From Cryptosporangium arvum DSM 44712 (GTDB lineage Bacteria > Actinomycetota > Actinomycetes > Mycobacteriales > Cryptosporangiaceae): a stretch of DNA of 64,000 nucleotides. Location of the stretch: assembly GCF_000585375.1 (NCBI RefSeq), contig NZ_KK073874.1, positions 2,976,001 to 3,040,000 on the forward strand, read 5' to 3'. This document shows positions 8,984 to 16,832 of the stretch, piece by piece (position 1 is the first letter of the stretch; every line of letters begins with the position of its first letter). The notes below the pieces were generated by a model. The model had not been told where the DNA came from and ran no database searches. It was given only the letters and a program-made list of their open reading frames with translations. The translations under genes were made by a program, and so were the position numbers.

Positions 8984-9919
8984 GACGTCCTTCTGCCAGG
9001 CGGCGAAGAACGCGTCCTGGTCCGGCCCGATCTGCTGGACGTAGACCTCGTCGAAGCCCGCGTCGACGTACTCCTGCACCGACTTCGCGTGGTCGTCGAG
9101 GTCCGGGCCGAGCGGCAGCGGCGCGGAGTCGATCAGCTCCTCGGTGATCAGCTCCGAGGCCTGCTCGAACAGCAGCGGCGTCGCCAGTTCCTGCGCGAGC
9201 TGGCCGGGCAGCTGCTCGTTGGGCCACAACCGGTGCACGGTCTTCACCGCCGAGGCGCGGTCGGGGGCGTAACAGACCTTCATCCCGCCCTGGGCCGGGC
9301 CCTTCCCGCCGGCGTCGCGGTACGTCTTCACCAGCGACGCGTCCGGCTGGGTCGTGCAGAACCCGTCACCCACCGCGGCAGCCAGCTCGGCCGCCTGCGG
9401 GCCGAACGCCGAGACGTAGATCGGTACCGGCTCCGACGGCAGCGTGTAGATCCGCGCGTTCTCCACGACGTAGTGCTCGCCGTGGTGGGTGACGATCGAG
9501 CCGGTGTGCAGCTCCCGGATGAGCGCGATCGCCTCCTCGAGCATGTCCTGGCGGACCCCGGCCGGCGGCCAGGCGTCGCCCAGGATGTGTTCGTTGAGGG
9601 CCTCGCCCGAACCGACGCCGAGCACGAACCGGCCCTCCAGCTGCACGGCGGCGGTCGCCGCGGCCTGGGCGATGATCGCCGGGTGGATCCGGACCGTGGG
9701 GCAGGTGACGGCCGTGGTCACCGGCAGCGAGACGGCCTCGGACAGTGCCCCGATCACCGACCAGACGAACGGGCTGTTGCCCTGCTCGCCGTTCCACGGA
9801 TGGAAGTGGTCGGAGATCCAGAGCCGGGTGAAACCGGCCTGCTCGGCCTTGCGAGCCTGGTCGATCAGTTCGCGCGGCCCGAACTCCTCGCACGACAGGA
9901 AATATCCGATGCTCACCAT
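8966..9919 (-). CDS. LLM-class F420-dependent oxidoreductase
   Basis: A 317-residue luciferase-like TIM-barrel protein of the F420-dependent glucose-6-phosphate dehydrogenase-related subgroup. Features include MVSIGYFLSCEEFGP at the start, WISDHFHPWN, the coenzyme-binding GRFVLGVGSGEALNEHILG and VPIYVSAFGPQAAELAA. This subgroup uses deazaflavin F420, and F420 is characteristic of actinobacteria. The gene is divergent from the catalase at 10037, with 117 bp between them. The substrate (sugar phosphate or other) cannot be decided from sequence. Confidence 0.88.
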   Translation of the reverse strand: MVSIGYFLSCEEFGPRELIDQARKAEQAGFTRLWISDHFHPWNGEQGNSPFVWSVIGALSEAVSLPVTTAVTCPTVRIHPAIIAQAAATAAVQLEGRFVLGVGSGEALNEHILGDAWPPAGVRQDMLEEAIALIRELHTGSIVTHHGEHYVVENARIYTLPSEPVPIYVSAFGPQAAELAAAVGDGFCTTQPDASLVKTYRDAGGKGPAQGGMKVCYAPDRASAVKTVHRLWPNEQLPGQLAQELATPLLFEQASELITEELIDSAPLPLGPDLDDHAKSVQEYVDAGFDEVYVQQIGPDQDAFFAAWQKDVLPRFA

Positions 9920-9947
9920 GCCGCTCGGATGCCCACCGACCGGCGCT

Positions 9948-9976
9948 TGACACGTTCAAAATCTGGTCGTTTGAAG
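9948..9976 (+). promoter_or_regulatory. Promoter-like site with inverted repeat upstream of catalase
   Basis: TTGACA (9948–9953) is a perfect −35-like hexamer, and 17 bases later comes TTTGAA, a poor −10. The same stretch contains an inverted repeat TTCAAA (9956–9961) and TTTGAA (9971–9976) separated by nine bases, 60–80 bases upstream of the catalase ATG. Either a promoter or a repressor operator (for example a peroxide-responsive one) is possible. It could also serve the divergent LLM gene. Confidence 0.4.
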
Positions 9977-10036
9977 GGGATCGTTCCGGGCATCCGGCCG
10001 CGTCAGCCCACCCGTGACGCTGAGGAGAACCAACGG

Positions 10037-12133
10037 ATGCCTGCCGAACGACACCCCGACCAGGGTGCACCGAAAACGGTCAGCCCCACCGGACGGACCG
10101 AACGCGAGGGGCTGCTCGGCGGGGACCCCCGCGCTCAGGCCGGCGACCATCTCACGACCGCACAGGGGTTGCGGCTCTCGGACACCGACCACTCGCTCAA
10201 GGCCGGCCGGCGGGGTCCGTCCCTGCTCGAGGACCACCACCTGCGCGAGAAGATCACGCACTTCGACCACGAGCGCATCCCCGAGCGGGTCGTGCACGCC
10301 CGGGGCGCCGCCGCGCACGGCACGTTCGTGTCGTACGGCAACGCCGCGTCGGCGACCAAGGCGGGTTTCCTCGCCGACAAGGGCAAAGAGACCGACGTCT
10401 TCGTGCGGTTCTCCACCGTGCTGGGCTCCCGCGGGTCCGCGGACACGGTGCGCGACACCCGGGGGTTCGCGGTGAAGTTCTACACCGACGAGGGGAACTT
10501 CGACCTCGTCGGCAACAACATCCCGGTGTTCTTCATCCAGGACGCGATCAAGTTCCCGGACGTCATCCACGCCGGCAAGCCGCACCCGGACCGCGAGATC
10601 CCGCAGGCCCAGTCGGCGCACGACACGTTCTGGGACTTCGTGTCGCTGCACACCGAGGCCACCCACCACGTCTTCTGGAACATGTCCGACCGCGGCATCC
10701 CGCGGTCGTACCGGACGATGGAGGGCTTCGGCGTCCACACGTTCCGCCTGGAGAACGCCGAGGGCGAGACGGTGCTCGCGAAGTTCCACTGGAAGCCGGT
10801 CGCGGGCGTGCACTCGCTGGTCTGGGAGGAGGCGCAGATCGCCGCCGGGGTCGACCCGGACTTCCACCGCCGGGACATGGCCGACTCGATCGAGAACGGC
10901 GCGTTCCTCGAGTACGAGCTGGGCCTGCAGCTGTTCCCCGACACCGAGGACGAGACCTTCGAGGGGATCGACCTGCTCGACCCGACGAAGATCGTGCCGG
11001 AGGAACTCGCCCCGGTGCAGCTCGTCGGCAAGCTGACGCTCGACCGCAACCCCACGAACTACTTCGCCGAGACCGAGCAGGTGGCGTTCCACCTCGGCAA
11101 CCTCGTGCCGGGCATCCACGTCACGAACGACCCGCTGCTGCAGGGCCGGCTGTTCTCCTACGTGGACACCCAGCTCACCCGGCTGGGCGGCCCGAACTTC
11201 TCGCAGCTGCCGATCAACCGGCCGCACGTGCCGGTCAACGACAACCTGCGTGACGGGATGCACCAGACCGCGGTGCACCGGGGCCTGGCGCCGTACCTGC
11301 CGAACTCGATCGACGGCGGCGGGCCGTTCACCAGCGAGGAGGGGTACGTCGAGATCCCGCGGACGATCTCCGGCCAGGCCGTCCGCGAGAACCCGGCGTC
11401 GTTCGACGACCACTTCAGCCAGCCGGCGATGTTCTACCACTCGCTGACGCCGGTCGAGCAGGTGCACATCATCGAGGCGTTCACGTTCGAGCTGGGCAAG
11501 TGCTACGAGCAGGCGATCAAGGAACGTGAGCTCGAAGTGCTCGCGAAGATCGACACCGGGCTGTGCGAGGCGGTCGCGGCCGGGCTCGGGCTTCCCGCAC
11601 CGGCCGGCGAGCCGGTGGCGCACGGGCCGCTGTCGCCGACCCTGTCGCAGATCCCGGCCGAGCCGGGCCCGATCACCGGCCGGATCGTCGGCGTGGTGGC
11701 CGGTCCGGGCGCCGACCTCGACGGCATCGGCACGCTGCGCAAGGCCATCGAGGGCGCCGGCGCGGTGGTGCGGGTGATCGCGCCGCACGGCGGCAACCTC
11801 GGTAAGGAGATCGTCGAGCGGACGTTCCTCACCGCCCGCTCGATCGAGTTCGACGCGGTCGTGGTGGCCTCCGGGGTGGCCGAGACGCCCGACGCGGGGG
11901 ACATCAAGGCCCGGATCCTGCTGCTCGAGGCGTTCCGGCACGCCAAGGCGATCGGCGCCTGGGGCGACGGCGCGAAGGTGCTCGCCGGAGCGGGCATCGC
12001 GCCGGGACCCGGGGTGCTGCTCGGCGACGCCCCGGACAAGGAGTTCGTCGCGGGTCTGGTGACCGCGCTCGGCCTGCACCGCGCGTGGGACCGCGCCGAC
12101 GCCGTGATGGCCTCCGAGGTGCCGCCCGCGTAG
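10037..12133 (+). CDS. katE: Large-subunit (HPII-type) monofunctional heme catalase
   Basis: A 698-residue catalase that disproportionates hydrogen peroxide. The distal His is in RVVHARGAAAHG (His87) and the proximal heme Tyr in RLFSYVDTQLTRLG (about residue 375). An additional C-terminal domain from about residue 550 (GRIVGVVAGPGADLDG onward) has the flavodoxin/class-I-glutaminase-like fold that distinguishes clade 2 large catalases from the ~500-residue types. ATG 10037 follows TGAGGAGAAC, a good ribosome site. It ends just before a strong bidirectional hairpin. Together with the encapsulated DyP this gives the region two peroxide-handling systems. Confidence 0.96.
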   Translation: MPAERHPDQGAPKTVSPTGRTEREGLLGGDPRAQAGDHLTTAQGLRLSDTDHSLKAGRRGPSLLEDHHLREKITHFDHERIPERVVHARGAAAHGTFVSYGNAASATKAGFLADKGKETDVFVRFSTVLGSRGSADTVRDTRGFAVKFYTDEGNFDLVGNNIPVFFIQDAIKFPDVIHAGKPHPDREIPQAQSAHDTFWDFVSLHTEATHHVFWNMSDRGIPRSYRTMEGFGVHTFRLENAEGETVLAKFHWKPVAGVHSLVWEEAQIAAGVDPDFHRRDMADSIENGAFLEYELGLQLFPDTEDETFEGIDLLDPTKIVPEELAPVQLVGKLTLDRNPTNYFAETEQVAFHLGNLVPGIHVTNDPLLQGRLFSYVDTQLTRLGGPNFSQLPINRPHVPVNDNLRDGMHQTAVHRGLAPYLPNSIDGGGPFTSEEGYVEIPRTISGQAVRENPASFDDHFSQPAMFYHSLTPVEQVHIIEAFTFELGKCYEQAIKERELEVLAKIDTGLCEAVAAGLGLPAPAGEPVAHGPLSPTLSQIPAEPGPITGRIVGVVAGPGADLDGIGTLRKAIEGAGAVVRVIAPHGGNLGKEIVERTFLTARSIEFDAVVVASGVAETPDAGDIKARILLLEAFRHAKAIGAWGDGAKVLAGAGIAPGPGVLLGDAPDKEFVAGLVTALGLHRAWDRADAVMASEVPPA

Positions 12134-12140
12134 CACCCGC

Positions 12141-12173
12141 ACCGGGGTCATTCCCGTGCGGAATGACCCCGGT
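12141..12173. terminator. Bidirectional terminator hairpin between katE and ackA-like gene
   Basis: A perfect 14-bp inverted repeat (12141–12154 with 12160–12173) has a 5-base loop and starts eight bases after the katE stop codon. It overlaps the last codons and the stop codon of the opposing acetate-kinase gene, so that gene's C-terminal residues are encoded by the hairpin. No long U-tract follows on either strand, as is usual in high-GC actinobacteria. Confidence 0.75.
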
Positions 12174-13233
12174 CCGCGGCCTCGACCTCCCGCGCGATCT
12201 GGCGTTCCTCATCGGTCTCGACGACCAGCACCGGAACGCCCTCGCGGGAGATCACGCCGTCGCTCGTCACCGGCTCGGCCGGTACCGGCTGAATGCCCAG
12301 GATCGCCAGCCCGGCGCAGACCGCCGCGCGGACCTCGGGCTGGTCCCAGCCGATCTCGCCGGTGAACACGAGCGCGTCCAGCTGCGGCAGCGACACCGCC
12401 ATCGCCCCGACCGCCCGGCGCACCGCGTGCGCGTAGGCGTCGAGCGCGGCGGCCGCGGCCGGATCGGGCGACGCCACCAGCTCCCGGGTGTCGGCGGAGA
12501 GCCCGTCCGACATCCCCAGCAACCCCGACTCCTGCTGCAGCCCGTCGGCGAGCTCGGTCCGCGTCAGCCGACCGTCGAGCAACCACAGCAGCAGCCCGGG
12601 GTCGACGGCCCCGGACCGCTTCGTCATCGGGATGCCGTCCAGCGGGGTCATCCCCATCGTCGTGTCGACGCTGCGCCCGCCGGCGACCGCGCACACCGAC
12701 CCGCCGCCGCCCAGGTGCGCGATCACCAGGTTGGGGGCGGGCCGGTCGAGGATCTCGGCCGCGCGCCGGGACGCCCACGCGTACGAGAGCCCGTGGAACC
12801 CGTAGCGGTGCAGCCCCCACCGCTCCCGCCACTCCCGTGGGAGCGGCAGCAGCGCCGCGGCCGGCGGCAGGCCGGCGTGGAACCGGGTGTCGGGGCACAC
12901 GTAGTGCGCCGCGCCGGGCAACTCGCGCCGCGCCGCGGCGAGCAGGGCCAGCGCGGGCGGGTCGTGCTGCGGCGCGAGGTCGGCCACCTCGCTCAACGCG
13001 TCGGCCAGCGCGTCGTCGACGAGCGTGGGCACCGCGACCAGCCCACCGCCGTGCACCAGCCGGTGGCCGACGACGTCCGGCGGCGCCGGGAGCGTGCCGA
13101 GGAACGCGCGCAGCGCGTCCCCGGCCGTGCCGGGATCCACGTCGAGGGTTTCCGCAGCGAGTTCCTCGTCGCCGTCGAACAGCGCGATGCCGACGCTGTG
13201 CGAGCCTGCGGTGATCGCGAGCACCCGTGTCAT
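12148..13233 (-). CDS. ackA: Divergent acetate kinase-family protein (last gene of heptose operon)
   Basis: A 361-residue ASKHA kinase recognisable as AckA: GHRLVHGG near residue 60, the PDTRFHAGLP and YGFHGLSYAW segments (Asp and His), LVIAHLGGGGSVCAV phosphate loop, and MTPLDGIPMTKRSGAVDPG with the substrate Arg. It is about 40 residues shorter than typical AckA. The near-universal N-terminal NAGSSS reads TAGSHS here, replacing the Mg-coordinating Asn, and the C-terminal GGIGEN reads GEIGWD. It starts with ATG overlapping the pyruvyltransferase-like stop (ATGA) and no pta gene is visible. It may phosphorylate acetate poorly, or another acyl or sugar substrate. Confidence 0.8.
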   Translation of the reverse strand: MTRVLAITAGSHSVGIALFDGDEELAAETLDVDPGTAGDALRAFLGTLPAPPDVVGHRLVHGGGLVAVPTLVDDALADALSEVADLAPQHDPPALALLAAARRELPGAAHYVCPDTRFHAGLPPAAALLPLPREWRERWGLHRYGFHGLSYAWASRRAAEILDRPAPNLVIAHLGGGGSVCAVAGGRSVDTTMGMTPLDGIPMTKRSGAVDPGLLLWLLDGRLTRTELADGLQQESGLLGMSDGLSADTRELVASPDPAAAAALDAYAHAVRRAVGAMAVSLPQLDALVFTGEIGWDQPEVRAAVCAGLAILGIQPVPAEPVTSDGVISREGVPVLVVETDEERQIAREVEAADRGHSARE

Positions 13234-14117
13234 GTCCGGGGGGCTACCCCCGGCAGTACCTCGATCAACCTCGTCACCAGCGTGTTCGCCGGGGCGGCCC
13301 AGTGACGCGCGGCGGGTGACAGGCACCAGCGCCACCACTCGTCGCGGCGGCTCAGGTCGTCGGCGGGCAGGATCGCCGGCCAGCCCAGGGCCCGGGCCTG
13401 CGCGGTCACCTTCGCGCCCCCGGCGACCGGGTCCACGGCCAGCACCGGTACGCCCGCCTGCAGACCGAGTACGAGGCCGTGCAGGCGGGTCGTGACGATG
13501 ACGTCGAGCCGGTCGAGCACCGCGCGCAGCTGGCCGGGGGTGGCCGCCAGGCGCCAGTCGCGGGTGTCGAGCCGGGTGTCGAGGGGAAGGCGGGCCACGT
13601 CGAGGCCGTGCAGCCAGCCGGTGAGCGCCGCGCTGACGCTCTCGTGCCGCCGCCGGACGCCGTACTCGTGCTGACCGTCGGTGAGGATCACACCGACCAC
13701 GGGTACTGCGCCCGGCTCGGGGGCGGCCAACGCGAGGTCGGCCGCCGGCTCGTGCCCGGCCGCGTCCCGGGCGAGCACGACGTGGAAGCCGGTCACGGCC
13801 GGGTCGGACGGGTCCGGCACCGAGACCCCGACCGCGATCCGGCGGCAGTGGGCGAAGCGTTCGTGCAGGTCGAGAAGTGGGGCGGGCGGGTTGCTGTGCA
13901 ACGGCCCGCAGGCGAACACGACCGTGTCGTAGCGGGCGGGGTCGACGTCCTCGACGTGGAGCGCGCCGGGCCGGAACCCCGGCGACCAGACCACGTCGTA
14001 CTCCCGGCCGAGCGTGTCGAGCGCGGCGGTGACGGCCTCGCCGGCCAGCACGTCCCCGGCCGTCGCCTCCCCGTGCAGGAAGCTGTACCACCCGGCGACC
14101 AGCACCCTAGCCGACAT
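13230..14117 (-). CDS. Polysaccharide pyruvyl transferase-like protein
   Basis: A 295-residue protein with the C-terminal signature of the PS_pyruv_trans family: VIVTTRLHGLVLGLQAGVPV followed by LAVDPVAGGAKVTAQARALG. Family members add ketal-linked pyruvate to glycans from phosphoenolpyruvate, but some related proteins act in other sugar modifications. ATG 14117 (MSARVLVAGWYSFLHGEATAGD) begins the first β-α unit. It overlaps the GT2 gene upstream by 11 bases and the AckA-like gene downstream by 4. Context supports modification of the operon's glycan. Activity is inferred from one half of the fold. Confidence 0.7.
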   Translation of the reverse strand: MSARVLVAGWYSFLHGEATAGDVLAGEAVTAALDTLGREYDVVWSPGFRPGALHVEDVDPARYDTVVFACGPLHSNPPAPLLDLHERFAHCRRIAVGVSVPDPSDPAVTGFHVVLARDAAGHEPAADLALAAPEPGAVPVVGVILTDGQHEYGVRRRHESVSAALTGWLHGLDVARLPLDTRLDTRDWRLAATPGQLRAVLDRLDVIVTTRLHGLVLGLQAGVPVLAVDPVAGGAKVTAQARALGWPAILPADDLSRRDEWWRWCLSPAARHWAAPANTLVTRLIEVLPGVAPRT

Positions 14118-15012
14118 AGGACCGGGCTCCCGACGCACGCTGCGGCGCTTCCAGCGCACGGAGCCCCCGCTCCACCCACTCCGGAGCCGGGCGCCGTTCA
14201 CGCAGCACCCACGGCACCCCGGCCGCGGCCTCCGCGAACGCCAGCAGCGACGTCCGGTCGCGCGGCACGCTCGTCGCCAGGAACGCGGTGCGCCGTACGG
14301 CCGGGCCCAGCGGCCGACGCAGCCAGGTGAACCAGAGCGTGTTGCGGATCCCGTGCCGCCGGCGCAGCGTCGCGTCGCGCGCGGGCGAGGGCCGGTGGTG
14401 GATCGTCAGCTCCTCCGCGTACACCAGCCACCAGCCGTCCGCGGCCAGGTCCACGGCCAGCAGTTCCTCCTCGCCGCCGAGCCACAGCCGCGGCGAGAAC
14501 CCACCGGCGGCCCGGAACGGTTCGAGCCGCACGACCGTCGCCCCGGCCAGGAACGACCCGAGCGCAGGGCCCGGGAGCCACTCCGGCCGCGGCACCGGCG
14601 AATCGCGCAGCTCGGCCACGATCGGATCCTCGAACGGCTCCCGCCCGGCCTCGTGGACGAGGATCCGGGCGGTGACCGCCGTGACCATCGGGCTCGCGTC
14701 GAGCAGGTCCGCGGCCCCGGCCAGCGACTTCGGCTCCCACCACGTGTCGTCGTCACAGAACGCCAGGTACGGCGTCGTGACCTCGCGTGCGGCCAGGTTC
14801 CGGCCGGTCGCACCGAGGTTGCGCCCGGGCTCCAGCAGCCGGACGTCGGGGTGGTGCCGACGCACCGCCGCGGCGGTGCCGTCGGTGGACGCGTTGTCGA
14901 CCACGATCACCCGCGGCCGCTCCGGCAGCGCCTCGAGCTGATCGAGCGTGTGCAGCAGCTCGTCGCGTCGGTTGTGTGTGATCACCGCGACGGTGACCCG
15001 GTCGTCGAACAT
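14107..15012 (-). CDS. Glycosyltransferase family 2
   Basis: A 301-residue GT-A fold glycosyltransferase. The nucleotide-binding strand VTVAVITHNRRDELLHTL is at the N-terminus, VIVVDNASTDGT at about 35–46, and the metal-binding acidic triad CDDDTWW at 86–92. The acceptor-side loop LWLGGEEELLAVDLAADGW follows. There are no clear membrane segments, so it is probably cytoplasmic. It is a paralogue of the neighbouring GT2 at 15025–15870: both share the VDNAS.DGTA and DDD.WW blocks and the RNTL…WLRRP region. The gap between the two genes is 12 bases, the only non-overlapping junction in the operon. Confidence 0.9.
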   Translation of the reverse strand: MFDDRVTVAVITHNRRDELLHTLDQLEALPERPRVIVVDNASTDGTAAAVRRHHPDVRLLEPGRNLGATGRNLAAREVTTPYLAFCDDDTWWEPKSLAGAADLLDASPMVTAVTARILVHEAGREPFEDPIVAELRDSPVPRPEWLPGPALGSFLAGATVVRLEPFRAAGGFSPRLWLGGEEELLAVDLAADGWWLVYAEELTIHHRPSPARDATLRRRHGIRNTLWFTWLRRPLGPAVRRTAFLATSVPRDRTSLLAFAEAAAGVPWVLRERRPAPEWVERGLRALEAPQRASGARSYVG

Positions 15013-15024
15013 GGATCTCTCTCC

Positions 15025-15870
15025 TCAGAGCAGCGTCAGGTCGTGTTCGACGCGGCCCGGAAGGCGTCGGCGGTTTCCCATGGCGGTCAGCAGTTTCGGT
15101 GCCGCGGCGGCGAGCACCCGCCGCGCCCCCGGATCGGTGCGTGCGGCCAGGGCCAGCGCCGCGGTGTCCGCCGCGACCACCGGCCAGGGCCGCCGCAGCC
15201 ACGTGGTGAGCAGCGTGTTGCGGCGCAGCCGGATCTCGCGTCCGAGCCGCCCGCCGCGGTCGGGGTGGTGGTGCGCGACGACGTCGGCGCAGTACGCGAC
15301 ACCCCAGCCGGCTGCCGCGAGGTCGATCGCGAGCAGCGTCTCCTCGGCGCCGAAGTGCAGCAGCTCCGAGTAGCCCCCGGCCGCCAGGAACGCGTTCCGC
15401 CGGACGACGCTGGCGCAGGCCAGGAACCCGAGCACGGACGGCCCCGGCAGGTCGGCCGCGGTGCCGAGCGGTGAGGTGGCGAGCACCTCGTTGAGCGGGT
15501 CCTCGGTCTGCTCCGGCCCCACCAGCGTGCGGGCCGCGATCAGCCCCAGCCGGGGGCTCCGCGCGAAGTGTTCCTCCGCGCGGGTGAGCGCGTCCGGCGC
15601 CCACCAGGAGTCGTCGTCGCTGAACGCGACGTAGGGCGTGGCGAGCATGCGGGCGCCGAGCGTGCGTGCGGGCGCGCCGTGGTTCTTGTGGGCGCGGACC
15701 ACGCGCACGTGCGGGTGGTGGTGCCGCACGGCGTCCGCGGTGCCGTCGGCCGACGCGTTGTCGACGACGACGATCGGGGGTCGCTGCGGCAGCGCGGTCA
15801 GCACGCCGAGCGTGCGCAGCGTGCGTTCCCGCCGGTCGCGGGTGATCAGGACGATGCCGGTCGCGGTCAC
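15025..15870 (-). CDS. Glycosyltransferase family 2 (paralogue)
   Basis: A 281-residue GT2 with IVLITRDRRERTLRTL at the start, VVVDNASADGTADAV at about 35–49 and the metal-binding SDDDSWW at 84–90. LHFGAEETLLAIDLAAAGW corresponds to the acceptor/catalytic loop. The start is GTG 15870 overlapping the GT9 stop (GTGA). Similarity to the next gene (14107–15012) suggests tandem duplication and successive sugar additions. Donor and acceptor are unknown; the context makes the heptose-containing glycan the likely acceptor. Confidence 0.9.
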   Translation of the reverse strand: MTATGIVLITRDRRERTLRTLGVLTALPQRPPIVVVDNASADGTADAVRHHHPHVRVVRAHKNHGAPARTLGARMLATPYVAFSDDDSWWAPDALTRAEEHFARSPRLGLIAARTLVGPEQTEDPLNEVLATSPLGTAADLPGPSVLGFLACASVVRRNAFLAAGGYSELLHFGAEETLLAIDLAAAGWGVAYCADVVAHHHPDRGGRLGREIRLRRNTLLTTWLRRPWPVVAADTAALALAARTDPGARRVLAAAAPKLLTAMGNRRRLPGRVEHDLTLL

Positions 15871-16832
15871 CGCGCGGCCCCGCTCAGCGCGGCGTCCACC
15901 GGGATGCCGAGTGCCCCGAGCCCGGTGAGCACGTCCGGTACGCCGACGCGGAGCAGGCGGGCGTCGGGGGTGGTGCCGTGGGCGTCGCCGGGGCGCAGTG
16001 CCGCCGGGTCGTCCGCGCGCCAGAGCACGCGGTGCCGCGGGTGGGCCGGTGGTCCCCAGAGCGCGGGGCTGACCGGCCCGAACAGCACGACCGACGGGGT
16101 GGCGACCGCGCTGGCCAGATGCGCGATCCCGGTGTCGCCCACCACCACCGCGCGGGCTCCGGCGACCCGGCCGGCGAGCGCGCCGAACGGCACGTCCCCG
16201 TCCCCTCCGACCACGGCCCCGGGCGGCAGCCCGGCCCGCTCGGCGACGGCCCCGGCGAGGGCGCCTTCGCCCCGGCCGGCCGTGATCGTCACCGGCAGAC
16301 CGGCCGCGGCCACCGCGCGGGCCACCGCGGCGAACCGGTCGGCCGGCCAGCGGCGGGCGGCGGCGTCGGCACCGGGGTGGATCAGCACCGCGCCCGGTCC
16401 GGGCGTCCCCACCACGTCGAGGCGGACGTCGTCGGGGTCGGACGCGATCCCGTACCACCGCAGCAGCCGGCACCAGCGGACCCGCTCGTGCTCGTCGTCG
16501 CGCCAGGCCGGCCCGTCGACCCAGCTGAGGATCCGGCCCGGGCGCAGCGCGGCCAGCAGCTCGCGGCTCAGCCTGCCGTTGCCGTGCAGGTCCACCGCCA
16601 CGTCCGGCGGGGTACCGTCCCAGTCGAGCCGGGACGGTACCTCCCGCCCCCGCGCCACCGTCGGCAGCAGCCGGTCGACGACGCCGGTCGCCGCGACGAC
16701 GTCGGCGAACCGCGCGGGCGCCGCGAGCACGATCTCGTGCCCCGGGTAGGCCCGGCGCAGTCCGCGCAGCGCCGGGACGGCCGTCAGCAGATCCCCGAGC
16801 CCCAGCGCGCGTAGCACCAGGACGGTGCTCAT
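15867..16832 (-). CDS. Glycosyltransferase family 9 (heptosyltransferase-like)
   Basis: A 321-residue GT-B enzyme of the ADP-heptose:LPS heptosyltransferase family. It starts MSTVLVLRALGLGDLLTAVPAL, equivalent to the WaaC/WaaF N-terminal R..GLGD..…P.L signature. VLIHPGADAAARRWPADRF is the nucleotide-sugar domain start, and VVVGDTGIAHLASAVATPSV matches the conserved D(T)G..H(L)A motif. It overlaps both neighbours by 4 bases. Because GmhA, HldE and GmhB are encoded in the same operon, ADP-heptose is the natural donor candidate. In a Gram-positive host the acceptor cannot be lipid A-Kdo. Confidence 0.9.
   Translation of the reverse strand: MSTVLVLRALGLGDLLTAVPALRGLRRAYPGHEIVLAAPARFADVVAATGVVDRLLPTVARGREVPSRLDWDGTPPDVAVDLHGNGRLSRELLAALRPGRILSWVDGPAWRDDEHERVRWCRLLRWYGIASDPDDVRLDVVGTPGPGAVLIHPGADAAARRWPADRFAAVARAVAAAGLPVTITAGRGEGALAGAVAERAGLPPGAVVGGDGDVPFGALAGRVAGARAVVVGDTGIAHLASAVATPSVVLFGPVSPALWGPPAHPRHRVLWRADDPAALRPGDAHGTTPDARLLRVGVPDVLTGLGALGIPVDAALSGAAR

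Noticed and set aside
9956-12151. 731-codon frame antisense to the catalase
   Set aside because: No domain is recognisable, and it mirrors the third-position GC pattern of katE on the other strand.
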